13,367 nt of DNA, from NCBI GenBank assembly GCA_002415335.1, contig DHXL01000146.1, positions 10,041 through 23,407 on the forward strand. Reading direction: 5' to 3'. Positions 6,053-12,947 of this stretch are shown one piece after another. Made by a program: the position numbers and the translations under genes. The stretch is from Oxalobacteraceae bacterium UBA5157 (lineage in GTDB: Bacteria > Pseudomonadota > Gammaproteobacteria > Burkholderiales > Burkholderiaceae_D). Under the pieces are notes generated by a model. The model was not told the origin of the DNA. It worked only from the letters and a program-made list of their open reading frames with translations, and did no database searches. Every line of letters begins with the position of its first letter. Position 1 is the stretch's first letter.

Positions 6053-6796
6053 ATGCTGATCGCCATCCTGACCGACCTTCACGCCAACCGCGAGGCGGTT
6101 ACCGCCTGCCTCGCGCATGCGGAAGAACACCGCGCGCAAGGCTATGCCTTTCTGGGCGACCTGGTCGGTTATGGCGCCGACCCTGCCTGGGTGGTCGATA
6201 CCGTGATGCGCTATCAGCAGCGCGGTGCGCTGGCCGTGCTCGGCAACCACGACGCCGCGGTCGCACAGCAAACCCGCAAGCAAATGCATGCGGAAGCGCT
6301 GGCAGCGGTCGAGTGGACGCGCGCACAACTCGATTCCCGGCAGTTGGCCTTCCTGCAGCAATTACCGCTCACGGTTGAAAAAAACGGCTGCCTGTTCGTG
6401 CACGCGAGCGCGTGGAATCCGCAGCAATGGGACTACGTGAACGGCACTCTCGAGGCCGTGAAAAGCATGCATGCGACCCAATGCCGGATTACGTTCTGCG
6501 GGCATGTGCATGAACCCGCTTTGTATAATTTGTCGCCCACCGGCAAAGTGGCGGTGTTCACGCCGGCCGCCGAGACCGGCATTCTGCTCAGCACGCACCG
6601 ACGCTGGCTGTCCATCCCCGGCTCGGTCGGACAACCGCGCGACGGCAACCCGGCTGCCTGCTATGCGCTGTTCGACGATGTCGAAAGCGAGCTGACGTAT
6701 TTCCGCGTGCCCTACGATCATGCGCTGGCCGCAAAGAAAATTGTCGCGGCCGGGTTGCCGTCATCGTTTGGAATCCGCCTGGAACAGGGATTGTGA
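6053..6796 (+). CDS. Metallophosphoesterase (calcineurin-like), coupled to the kinase gene
   Basis: The protein has 247 residues with the full dimetal phosphoesterase signature: D8-x-H10 (TDLH), G35-D36 in GDLVGYGADP, G64-N65-H66-D67, H117 in FVHAS, and G150-H151-x-H153 (CGHVHEP). No signal peptide is visible, so it should be cytoplasmic. GD-x-VGYG-x-DP is typical of the small Metallophos_2/MJ0936-like group. Members of that group hydrolyse phosphodiesters or phosphomonoesters, and substrates vary. The stop (6794-6796) lies one base before the kinase ATG, so the two are very likely translated from one message. That context makes a role in reversing the kinase's phosphorylation, or in hydrolysing a nucleotide signal, plausible but unproven. 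The upstream ribosome binding site is weak. Confidence 0.92.
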   Translation: MLIAILTDLHANREAVTACLAHAEEHRAQGYAFLGDLVGYGADPAWVVDTVMRYQQRGALAVLGNHDAAVAQQTRKQMHAEALAAVEWTRAQLDSRQLAFLQQLPLTVEKNGCLFVHASAWNPQQWDYVNGTLEAVKSMHATQCRITFCGHVHEPALYNLSPTGKVAVFTPAAETGILLSTHRRWLSIPGSVGQPRDGNPAACYALFDDVESELTYFRVPYDHALAAKKIVAAGLPSSFGIRLEQGL

Positions 6797-6797
6797 G

Positions 6798-8219
6798 ATG
6801 ACGCAGCGTGCCGCGCCAGGCGTCGTCATCGATGGATTTCGCCTGGAAGAAAAGGTGCACGTGGGCGGCATGGCGACGCTATGGCGCGTGGTACGCACCG
6901 ACATCGAGGACGGCGCCGCGCAAACACCGCTGTTAATGAAGATGCCGATTCTCGGGGACAACAACGATCCGACTGCGATTGTCGGCTTCGAAGTCGAGCA
7001 GATGATCATGCCCAAGTTGTCCGGCGTCCACGTGCCGCATTTCGTCGCCTCCGGCGACTTTACCGGGCACCCGTATATCGTTATGGAACAGATCGCCGGC
7101 CAGTCGCTGCGCAGCCGTTTCGACGCGTCGCCGCTGCCGCCCGACGAAGTGGCCGCAGTCGGCGCCAAAGTCGCCACCGCGCTGCATGACTTGCATCGCC
7201 AGCATGTCATTCACCATGACATCAAGCCCAGCAATATCATGTTTCGCGCAAGCGGCGAGGCGATCCTGATCGATTTCGGTCTATCCCGGCATGACAAGCT
7301 GCCCGATTTGCTGGCCGAGGAATTCCGCCTGCCGCTGGGCACCGCACCGTACATGTCGCCGGAACAGGTCCTGAATATTCGGAACGATCCGCGCAGCGAT
7401 TTGTTCGCGCTGGGCGTCCTGATGTATCACCTAAGTACCGGCGCGCGGCCGCTCGGCAATCCGACTTCCGTGCGCGGACTGCGGCGACGCCTGTACCGCG
7501 ACGCGATCCCTCCGCGGGCATTGAATCAGAAAATACCGCCGTGGCTGCAGGAAATCATCATGCGCTGCCTGACGGTCGATCCTGCCCAGCGCTATGACAG
7601 CGCCGCGCAACTGGCATTCGACTTGCAGCATCCGGATCAGGTGCCATTGACGGCGCGCGCGCAAAAGATGCACCGCGATGGATTCGGGACTGTCGTCAAG
7701 CGCTGGTTCCGGGCCGCCGGCACCCAGGCCACGCCGCAACAGTCGGCTACCGAACAGCTGTCACAATCGCCGATTGTGGTCGCGGCGATCGATCTGGCAC
7801 AGGGCTCGGAAGCGCTGGCGGAATCCTTGCGCATGACGGCGCGCCGCATTCTGCAAACCGCACCCGGTGCGCGACTGGCCTGCGTGACGGTGCAAAAGAC
7901 GAATCGCATCGGGATGGACGTCACGGTCGACAAGGATGGACGCAATCTGCACGTGAAGCACCTGGTCGGCCTGAAGCATTGGGCACACGCGTTGAATATG
8001 CCGGCCGACAAGATCACTTATCACGTGCTGGAAGCGCCCGACCCGGCCACTGCCATCGTCGACTACGCGCGCGTCAACGACGTCGACCATATCGTCATCG
8101 GCTCGCGCGGCAGCTCGACCTTGCGCCGCTATCTCGGCAGCGTGTCGTCGCAAGTCGTGGCACAGGCGGACTGCACCGTGACCGTGGTGAAATCGACGGG
8201 CGCAGGCAATCAGCAATAG
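6798..8219 (+). CDS. Ser/Thr protein kinase with fused C-terminal universal stress domain
   Basis: The protein has 473 residues; ATG 6798 follows AGGGA at 6785-6789. The kinase domain spans about residues 14-290. It has Lys48 (LLMKMP), an alpha-C Glu (E65 or E67), the catalytic loop HHDIKPSN (H139-H140-D141, K143, N146), the metal-binding D159-F-G, and SPE at 187-189 in place of APE. Subdomain XI has DPAQRYDSA. The catalytic residues are present, so activity is likely. Two departures are visible: the loop is HHD rather than HRD, and the glycine loop is VHVGGMA, keeping only the central glycines. A linker (about 291-323) leads to a USP domain (324-465) with VDHIVIGSRGSSTLRRYLGSVSSQVV. Its ATP signature has eight rather than nine residues between the second and third glycines. 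No transmembrane segment is present, unlike PknB-type receptor kinases, so this is a cytosolic kinase probably regulated by the USP domain. Confidence 0.93.
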   Translation: MTQRAAPGVVIDGFRLEEKVHVGGMATLWRVVRTDIEDGAAQTPLLMKMPILGDNNDPTAIVGFEVEQMIMPKLSGVHVPHFVASGDFTGHPYIVMEQIAGQSLRSRFDASPLPPDEVAAVGAKVATALHDLHRQHVIHHDIKPSNIMFRASGEAILIDFGLSRHDKLPDLLAEEFRLPLGTAPYMSPEQVLNIRNDPRSDLFALGVLMYHLSTGARPLGNPTSVRGLRRRLYRDAIPPRALNQKIPPWLQEIIMRCLTVDPAQRYDSAAQLAFDLQHPDQVPLTARAQKMHRDGFGTVVKRWFRAAGTQATPQQSATEQLSQSPIVVAAIDLAQGSEALAESLRMTARRILQTAPGARLACVTVQKTNRIGMDVTVDKDGRNLHVKHLVGLKHWAHALNMPADKITYHVLEAPDPATAIVDYARVNDVDHIVIGSRGSSTLRRYLGSVSSQVVAQADCTVTVVKSTGAGNQQ

Positions 8220-8245
8220 GCCGGCGCCAATCCTCCGATCGATCG
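8220..8245. other. 26-base convergent gap
   Basis: The kinase-USP gene and the ferredoxin oxidoreductase gene end here facing each other. I see no hairpin with a T-tract on either strand, so the two transcripts may overlap at their 3' ends. Confidence 0.6.
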
Positions 8246-11200
8246 CTATGCCGCGTGTTGCGACGACGTGTCCGCACCCTCCGGTGGAGTGAGCGCGCGC
8301 AGCAGCTCGGCCTGTTTCTCTCTGGCGGCTTTTAAATGGCGCTCCTTCACATGACCGTAGCCGCGGATATCTTCCGGAATACTCGCGAGCGCGACCACTT
8401 TCGAGAGATTGTCCGCCGTCAGCCTGGGCAGCAGATTCGCCAGCGTCTGGCGATATTGCCCGATCAATGCGCGCTCGGTCTTGCGTTCTTCGCTGTAACC
8501 GAAAATGTCCAGGGCGGTGCCGCGCAACGCTTTGAATCTCGCCAGCACGCCGAACGCCTTCATCATCCACGGACCGAACTCTTGCTTGATCAAATGGCCT
8601 TGCTTGTCGCGCCTGGCCAGCAGCGGCGGCGCCAGATGGAATTTAATCTTGTAGTCACCCTCGAACATGCCGTCGATCTTCTTCAGGAATGCGCCGCTGG
8701 TGTAGAGGCGCGCGACTTCGTACTCATCCTTGTAGGCCATCAGCTTGAACAGATAGCGCGCAACCGCCTCGGTCAGGCGCGACGATTTCACGCCGTCGCC
8801 AAGCCGGCTTTCCGCCGCGCGCACTTGCTCGACGAAGTCACGGTACTGCTGTGCATACGCCGCGTCTTGATACGCGGTGAGTGCCTCGGCGCGTTTGGCG
8901 ATGATCGCGTCCAGCGTCGGCACGCGTTTGAACTCGATGACCTGCGCCTCGGTAACCTTGCCCCGGGACAGTTTCTCGACCGCGGCGAGATCGTGCGCGG
9001 CGCTGCGGCCCCAGATGAATGCCTGCTTGTTGAACTCGATCGACACGCCATTCAATTCGATCGCCTTGATGATGGCGGCTTCGGTCAGCGGCACCCAGCC
9101 TTTTTGCCACGCGTAACCGAGCATGAACATGTTGGTCGCGATGGTATCGCCCATCAATGCGGTCGCGATCCTGCCGGCATCGATCAGGTCGACGTGCTCG
9201 CTGCCGCAGGCGGCGCGGATAGCGCTTTCAGATGCGGCGCCCGGGTATTGCCAATCCGGATTCCTGACGAACGCAGCGGTCGGCGTGCTGGTCGAGTTGA
9301 CCGCCGCGTGCGTGCGGCCTTCGCCCATGCGCGACAACGCGTCGCGACTGGCAGTCACGATCACGTCGCAGCCAATCACGAGATCGGCGGCGCCGGTGCC
9401 GACCCGGGTCGATTGGATCGCGTCGGGACTATCGGCGAGCCGTACGTGCGACATTACCGGGCCGCCTTTTTGCGCCAGGCCGCTCATGTCGAGCACCGAG
9501 CAGCCCTTGCCTTCGACGTGCGCCGCCATCGCCAGGATCTGCCCGACCGTGACCACGCCGGTGCCGCCGATGCCGGTGACCAGGATGCCATACGGCTGGT
9601 CGATGCTCGGTAGTGTCGGCTGCGGCAACTTCATGACCGGCAATGTCGCGGCGCTGCCGTCGGCGGTCGCCGCTTTTTTCGGTTTCTTCAAACCGCCGCC
9701 TTCCACCGTGACGAAGCTCGGGCAGAATCCGGTGACGCAGGAAAAATCCTTGTTGCACGACGATTGGTTGATCTGGCGCTTGCGGCCGAATTCGGTTTCG
9801 AGCGGTTCGACCGACAGGCAATTCGATTGCACGCTGCAATCGCCGCAGCCTTCGCAGACCGCCTCGTTGATGACCGCGCGCTTGGCCGGATCCGGATAGG
9901 TCTTGTTCTTGCGGCGGCGGCGCTTTTCGGCGGCGCAGGTCTGGTCGTAAATCATCGCGGAAATCCCTTTGACTTCCCGCAATTCACGCTGCACCTGGTC
10001 CAGTTCGCTGCGATGGCGGATCGTCACGCCCGGCGCCCAGTCGTAGCCGGCCGGATACTTGTCCGGTTCATCGGTGACGACGATGATCGGCGTCACGCCC
10101 TCGGCCGCAATCTGGCGCGAGATCCGGCCCGGATCGAGCGGGCCGTCGAACGCCTGGCCGCCCGTCATCGCGACCGCATCGTTGTACAGAATCTTGTAGG
10201 TCATGTTGACCTTCGCTGCGACCGATGCGCGGATCGCCAGCAGGCCGGAGTGGAAGTAAGTGCCGTCGCCGAGATTGGTGAATACGTGCTGCTCGCTGGT
10301 GAACGGCGCATGGCCGATCCAGGTCGTCCCTTCGGCGCCCATGTGGGTGAAGGTCGAGGTTTCGCGGTCCATCCACAACACCATGTAATGGCAGCCGATA
10401 CCGGCCAGCGCGCGGCTGCCTTCCGGCACTTTGGTCGAGGTATTGTGCGGACAACCGGAGCAGAAATGCGGAACGCGATCCTTGGTCAAATCCGGCTTGG
10501 CGCTCACCTTGAGCACCGCCTCCTTGGCCTCGAGATACGCGACGCGTTCCCTGACGCGCTGCTCGATCGGATGACCGGCGAAATATTTCGAGATGCGCGC
10601 CGCGATGGCGCGCGCGATCTGCGCCGGGTTCAATTCGTAGGTCGCCGGCAGCAGCCAGTCGCCATGCCCCGCGCCTTGCTGGTTGCTCCATTCGCCGGTG
10701 TCGTCGAACTTGCCGACCACGCGCGGCCGCACGTCGTCCTTCAGGTTGTACAGCTCTTCCTTCAATTGGTATTCGAGGATCTGGCGTTTTTCTTCCACCA
10801 CCAGAATCTCTTCGAGGCCGTGCGCGAATTCATGCACGCCTTCCGCTTCCAGCGGCCAGGTCATGCCGACTTTGTACAGGCGGATGCCGATGTCGCGTGC
10901 GACGTGTTCGTCGATGCCGAGATCGGCCAGCGCCTGTCGCGTATCGAGATAGGATTTGCCCGCCGTGATGATGCCGATTCGCGCGCGCGGGCTGTCCCAC
11001 ACGATCCGGTTCAGCTTGTTGGCGCGGACGTAGGCGAGCGCAGCGTACCACTTGTAATTGTTCATCCGCGCCTCCTGCTCGAGCACGGCGTCCGGCCAGC
11101 GAATGTTCAGGCCGCCGGCGGGCAACTCAAAATCGGTCGGCAGCGCGATCTGCACCCGGTCCGGATCGAGCTCGACGGAAGCGCCGGACTCGACCACATC

Positions 11201-11839
11201 GGTCACGCATTTCATCGCGACCCACAGACCGGTGTAACGGCTGATCGCCCATCCGTGCAAGCCGTAATCGAGGTATTCCTGCACCGACGACGGATACAGC
11301 ACCGGGATGCCGCAGGCCTTCAGGATGTGCTCGCTCTGATGCGCGGCGGTCGACGATTTGGCCGCGTGGTCGTCCCCGGCCAGCACCAGCACGCCGCCGT
11401 GTTTGGCGGTGCCGGCCATATTCGCATGCTTGAAGACGTCGCCGCTGCGATCGACGCCGGGCCCTTTGCCGTACCACATGCCGAACACGCCGTCATATTG
11501 CGCACCCGGGAACAGGTTGACCTGCTGCGTGCCCCATATGCTGGTGGCGGCCAGGTCTTCGTTGAGGCCGGGGTGGAACTTGACGTGATGCGCGTCGAGG
11601 TGTTTCTTGGCCTTCGCGGCCGTGCTATCGACACTGCCCAGCGGCGATCCGCGATAGCCGGTAATGAAGCCGGCCGTATTCAGGCCGGCGCGCACATCGC
11701 GTTGCCGCTGCAGCATCGGCAAGCGGATCAGCGCCTGCGTGCCGGTGATGAAAGCGCGGCCGCGCTCCAGCGTGTATTTGTCGTCGAGGGAAATCGTATC
11801 CAGCAGCTCGCGCTGACCGGAAGTCAATGGTGCGTTCAT
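8246..11839 (-). CDS. Indolepyruvate ferredoxin oxidoreductase, single-chain fused alpha-gamma form
   Basis: The protein has 1197 residues from ATG 11839, which has GGAG just upstream. It oxidatively decarboxylates aryl- and probably branched 2-oxo acids to acyl-CoA, reducing ferredoxin. Domains in order: N-terminal pyruvate-type domain (GFITGYRGSPLG, about 57-68); TPP domain with C460-S-G-C463-PHN, G524-D-G526 and DAVAMTGGQ near 550-560; a ferredoxin-like segment with cysteines 662, 665, 668, 674, 695, 701 and 706; a gamma domain from about 750 (GILVTGIGGTGVVTVGQ, MSGLAQKGGPVMSHVRL); and a C-terminal region of the DUF6537 type (about 960-1180). All core motifs look intact. Archaeal enzymes split these domains into IorA and IorB. 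The fused form is common in betaproteobacteria. The gene lies downstream of hppD and phhA, behind its own 204-base leader. Confidence 0.95.
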   Translation of the reverse strand: MNAPLTSGQRELLDTISLDDKYTLERGRAFITGTQALIRLPMLQRQRDVRAGLNTAGFITGYRGSPLGSVDSTAAKAKKHLDAHHVKFHPGLNEDLAATSIWGTQQVNLFPGAQYDGVFGMWYGKGPGVDRSGDVFKHANMAGTAKHGGVLVLAGDDHAAKSSTAAHQSEHILKACGIPVLYPSSVQEYLDYGLHGWAISRYTGLWVAMKCVTDVVESGASVELDPDRVQIALPTDFELPAGGLNIRWPDAVLEQEARMNNYKWYAALAYVRANKLNRIVWDSPRARIGIITAGKSYLDTRQALADLGIDEHVARDIGIRLYKVGMTWPLEAEGVHEFAHGLEEILVVEEKRQILEYQLKEELYNLKDDVRPRVVGKFDDTGEWSNQQGAGHGDWLLPATYELNPAQIARAIAARISKYFAGHPIEQRVRERVAYLEAKEAVLKVSAKPDLTKDRVPHFCSGCPHNTSTKVPEGSRALAGIGCHYMVLWMDRETSTFTHMGAEGTTWIGHAPFTSEQHVFTNLGDGTYFHSGLLAIRASVAAKVNMTYKILYNDAVAMTGGQAFDGPLDPGRISRQIAAEGVTPIIVVTDEPDKYPAGYDWAPGVTIRHRSELDQVQRELREVKGISAMIYDQTCAAEKRRRRKNKTYPDPAKRAVINEAVCEGCGDCSVQSNCLSVEPLETEFGRKRQINQSSCNKDFSCVTGFCPSFVTVEGGGLKKPKKAATADGSAATLPVMKLPQPTLPSIDQPYGILVTGIGGTGVVTVGQILAMAAHVEGKGCSVLDMSGLAQKGGPVMSHVRLADSPDAIQSTRVGTGAADLVIGCDVIVTASRDALSRMGEGRTHAAVNSTSTPTAAFVRNPDWQYPGAASESAIRAACGSEHVDLIDAGRIATALMGDTIATNMFMLGYAWQKGWVPLTEAAIIKAIELNGVSIEFNKQAFIWGRSAAHDLAAVEKLSRGKVTEAQVIEFKRVPTLDAIIAKRAEALTAYQDAAYAQQYRDFVEQVRAAESRLGDGVKSSRLTEAVARYLFKLMAYKDEYEVARLYTSGAFLKKIDGMFEGDYKIKFHLAPPLLARRDKQGHLIKQEFGPWMMKAFGVLARFKALRGTALDIFGYSEERKTERALIGQYRQTLANLLPRLTADNLSKVVALASIPEDIRGYGHVKERHLKAAREKQAELLRALTPPEGADTSSQHAA

Positions 11840-11892
11840 TCTGTCTCCGTGCCAATTGTTTGTTCTTGGGTGCGACGATATCGCCGTCAAAT

Positions 11893-11915
11893 CGATCCGC
11901 CTCATGGGCGGATCG
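11893..11915 (-). repeat. Perfect 9-bp hairpin in the oxidoreductase leader
   Basis: CGATCCGCC (11893-11901) and GGCGGATCG (11907-11915) are perfect reverse complements with the 5-base loop TCATG. The hairpin lies about 54 bases upstream of the start codon. In the leader RNA it would be a stable stem-loop; as DNA it could be an operator. No T-tract follows. Confidence 0.65.
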
Positions 11916-11919
11916 CTCT

Positions 11920-11975
11920 CGTGTCGAGATCCTGTACGCTAGCATACGCGGCTATCCCGCCCTATGCTCGACACG
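11920..11975. repeat. 9-bp inverted repeat flanking the candidate promoter
   Basis: CGTGTCGAG (11920-11928) and CTCGACACG (11967-11975) are perfect reverse complements 38 bases apart. A nested pair, AGCATA (11941-11946) and TATGCT (11963-11968), lies inside. The arms bracket the putative -10 region, as paired operator half-sites would, but no regulator can be named. Confidence 0.45.
11934..11947. promoter_or_regulatory. Near-perfect 14-bp palindrome, candidate operator
   Basis: GTACGCTAGCATAC is symmetric at 12 of 14 positions around the GCTAGC centre. On the minus strand it contains TATGCT, a possible -10 box for the oxidoreductase gene. An operator that overlaps the promoter core would fit substrate-controlled repression. 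This is inference from symmetry alone. Confidence 0.3.
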
Positions 11976-12007
11976 GTATGGAACGCCTGCCGTCATCGAA
12001 ATGACAG

Positions 12008-12036
12008 CCGGGAACGGCCAGCACGCCTGCTCCCGG
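12008..12036 (-). terminator. Weak candidate terminator after phhA
   Basis: CCGGGA (12008-12013) and TCCCGG (12031-12036) can form a 6-bp GC-rich stem with a 17-base loop, just beyond the phhA stop on the minus strand. There is no T-tract, so termination would be partial or need Rho. Read-through into the oxidoreductase gene remains possible. Confidence 0.25.
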
Positions 12037-12043
12037 GCCGAGA

Positions 12044-12946
12044 TTACGACGCGTGCCGGCCCGCCGCCGGCAAATCGATTTCGCCCGGCAGCAGGCTATC
12101 GGCCGGCAACGGTTCCATCTGTTTCAGCCGCGCGTAGATCGGCGAGAAATCCGGCGCGGTGTCTTTAAACAGCTGCTCGAAACTGTCGATCACGAAATAG
12201 GTCTCCTGGTACGAGTCGATCTTGTATCGCGTGCGCATCACGCGCTCGACTTCGAACGGAATCCGGCGCGGCGTAGGGTCGGTCAGGCAATATCCGATCT
12301 CGCCGCCCGACGACAGGATGCCTGCGCCGTATGCGCGCAAGCCCTGCGGACTCCGGATCAGGCCGAACTCGACCGTGTACCAATACAGGCGCGCCAGATA
12401 CGGCAACCCGTCCAGCTGCAGCGCCTTCAGGCCGCCTTGGCCATACTGCTGCAAGTGGCCGGCAAAAATCGGATTGAACAGCAGCGGAACGTGCCCGAAA
12501 AAATCATGAAATACGTCCGGCTCGACGATGTAATCGAACTCGTGCGGCTCGCGCAGCCAGACCGTGACCGGGAAGCGGCGATGCGCCAGATGTTCGAAGA
12601 ACGTGTGATCCGGCACCAGCCCCGGCACCGCGACCAGCCGCCAGCCGGTGGTCTTGAACAGCAGGTCCGAGGTGCGCGCGAAGTTCGGAATCCCGTCGGC
12701 GGCATCCATCTTGGCCAGGCTGTCCATGAAGACGTCGCAGGCGCGGCCCGGCAGCAGCTTCGCCTGGCGCTGGTACAGCCGGCGCCACAGCGCGTGCTGT
12801 TCCGGCGTGTAGGCCGCCCAATCCTGCGCCACCACGTACTGCGCATCAGCCAATGTGTAGTCGCCGCGCAGCTTGCCGCCGTCCGATTTTTCAGTCAGCG
12901 ACTTGAAAAAATCCGCGCGTTCCGCCGAGATCCCGATCGCGTCCAT
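12044..12946 (-). CDS. phhA: Phenylalanine 4-hydroxylase
   Basis: The protein has 300 residues, close to the usual bacterial length. It hydroxylates phenylalanine to tyrosine using tetrahydropterin, O2 and a single Fe(II). The iron ligands are His147, His152 (DVFHDFFGHVP) and Glu193 (YWYTVEFGL). Their spacing of 5 and 41 residues equals that of the Chromobacterium violaceum enzyme. VPGLVPDHTFFEHLAHRRFPVT and LREPHEFDYIVEPD are also family signatures. I chose ATG 12946 because the N-terminus then resembles the family. It starts one base after the hppD stop codon and has no good ribosome binding site of its own, which points to translational coupling. Longer in-frame starts (for example 12967) overlap hppD. 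A pterin carbinolamine dehydratase, needed for cofactor recycling, is not in this window. Confidence 0.96.
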   Translation of the reverse strand: MDAIGISAERADFFKSLTEKSDGGKLRGDYTLADAQYVVAQDWAAYTPEQHALWRRLYQRQAKLLPGRACDVFMDSLAKMDAADGIPNFARTSDLLFKTTGWRLVAVPGLVPDHTFFEHLAHRRFPVTVWLREPHEFDYIVEPDVFHDFFGHVPLLFNPIFAGHLQQYGQGGLKALQLDGLPYLARLYWYTVEFGLIRSPQGLRAYGAGILSSGGEIGYCLTDPTPRRIPFEVERVMRTRYKIDSYQETYFVIDSFEQLFKDTAPDFSPIYARLKQMEPLPADSLLPGEIDLPAAGRHAS

Positions 12947-12947
12947 A

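Larger units (their letters stand above)
11840..12043 (-). promoter_or_regulatory. Leader and promoter region of the ferredoxin oxidoreductase gene
   Basis: This 204-base gap separates the phhA stop from the oxidoreductase start. It contains the ribosome binding site GGAG near 11845-11850, a strong 9-bp hairpin (11893-11915), a long-range 9-bp inverted repeat (11920-11928 with 11967-11975) and an operator-like near-palindrome (11934-11947). TATGCT, read on the minus strand at 11946-11941, could be a -10 box. No -35 box of good quality lies at 17 bases. No coding sequence is evident here. Confidence 0.45.

Noticed and set aside
5860..6066. Small minus-strand open frame (68 codons) overlapping the phosphoesterase start
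   Set aside because: No ribosome binding site or known pattern; it covers the likely promoter region.
6007..6378. Plus-strand frame starting at ATG 6007 just before the phosphoesterase
   Set aside because: It runs out of frame into the phosphoesterase gene and its translation is Arg/Pro-rich shadow sequence.
8336..9613. Plus-strand open frame of 425 codons opposite the 3' half of the oxidoreductase
   Set aside because: Same reason: shadow of a GC-rich gene, no ribosome binding site or recognisable domain.
11845..11865. Sigma54 promoter (TTGGCACG) upstream of the oxidoreductase
   Set aside because: The -24 element GG is present, but no GC-containing -12 element lies at the required spacing, and the site abuts the start codon.
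9764..12004. Long plus-strand open frame of 746 codons opposite the oxidoreductase
   Set aside because: It is antisense to an intact enzyme with all catalytic motifs. High third-position GC keeps the opposite frame open, and its translation shows no family pattern.
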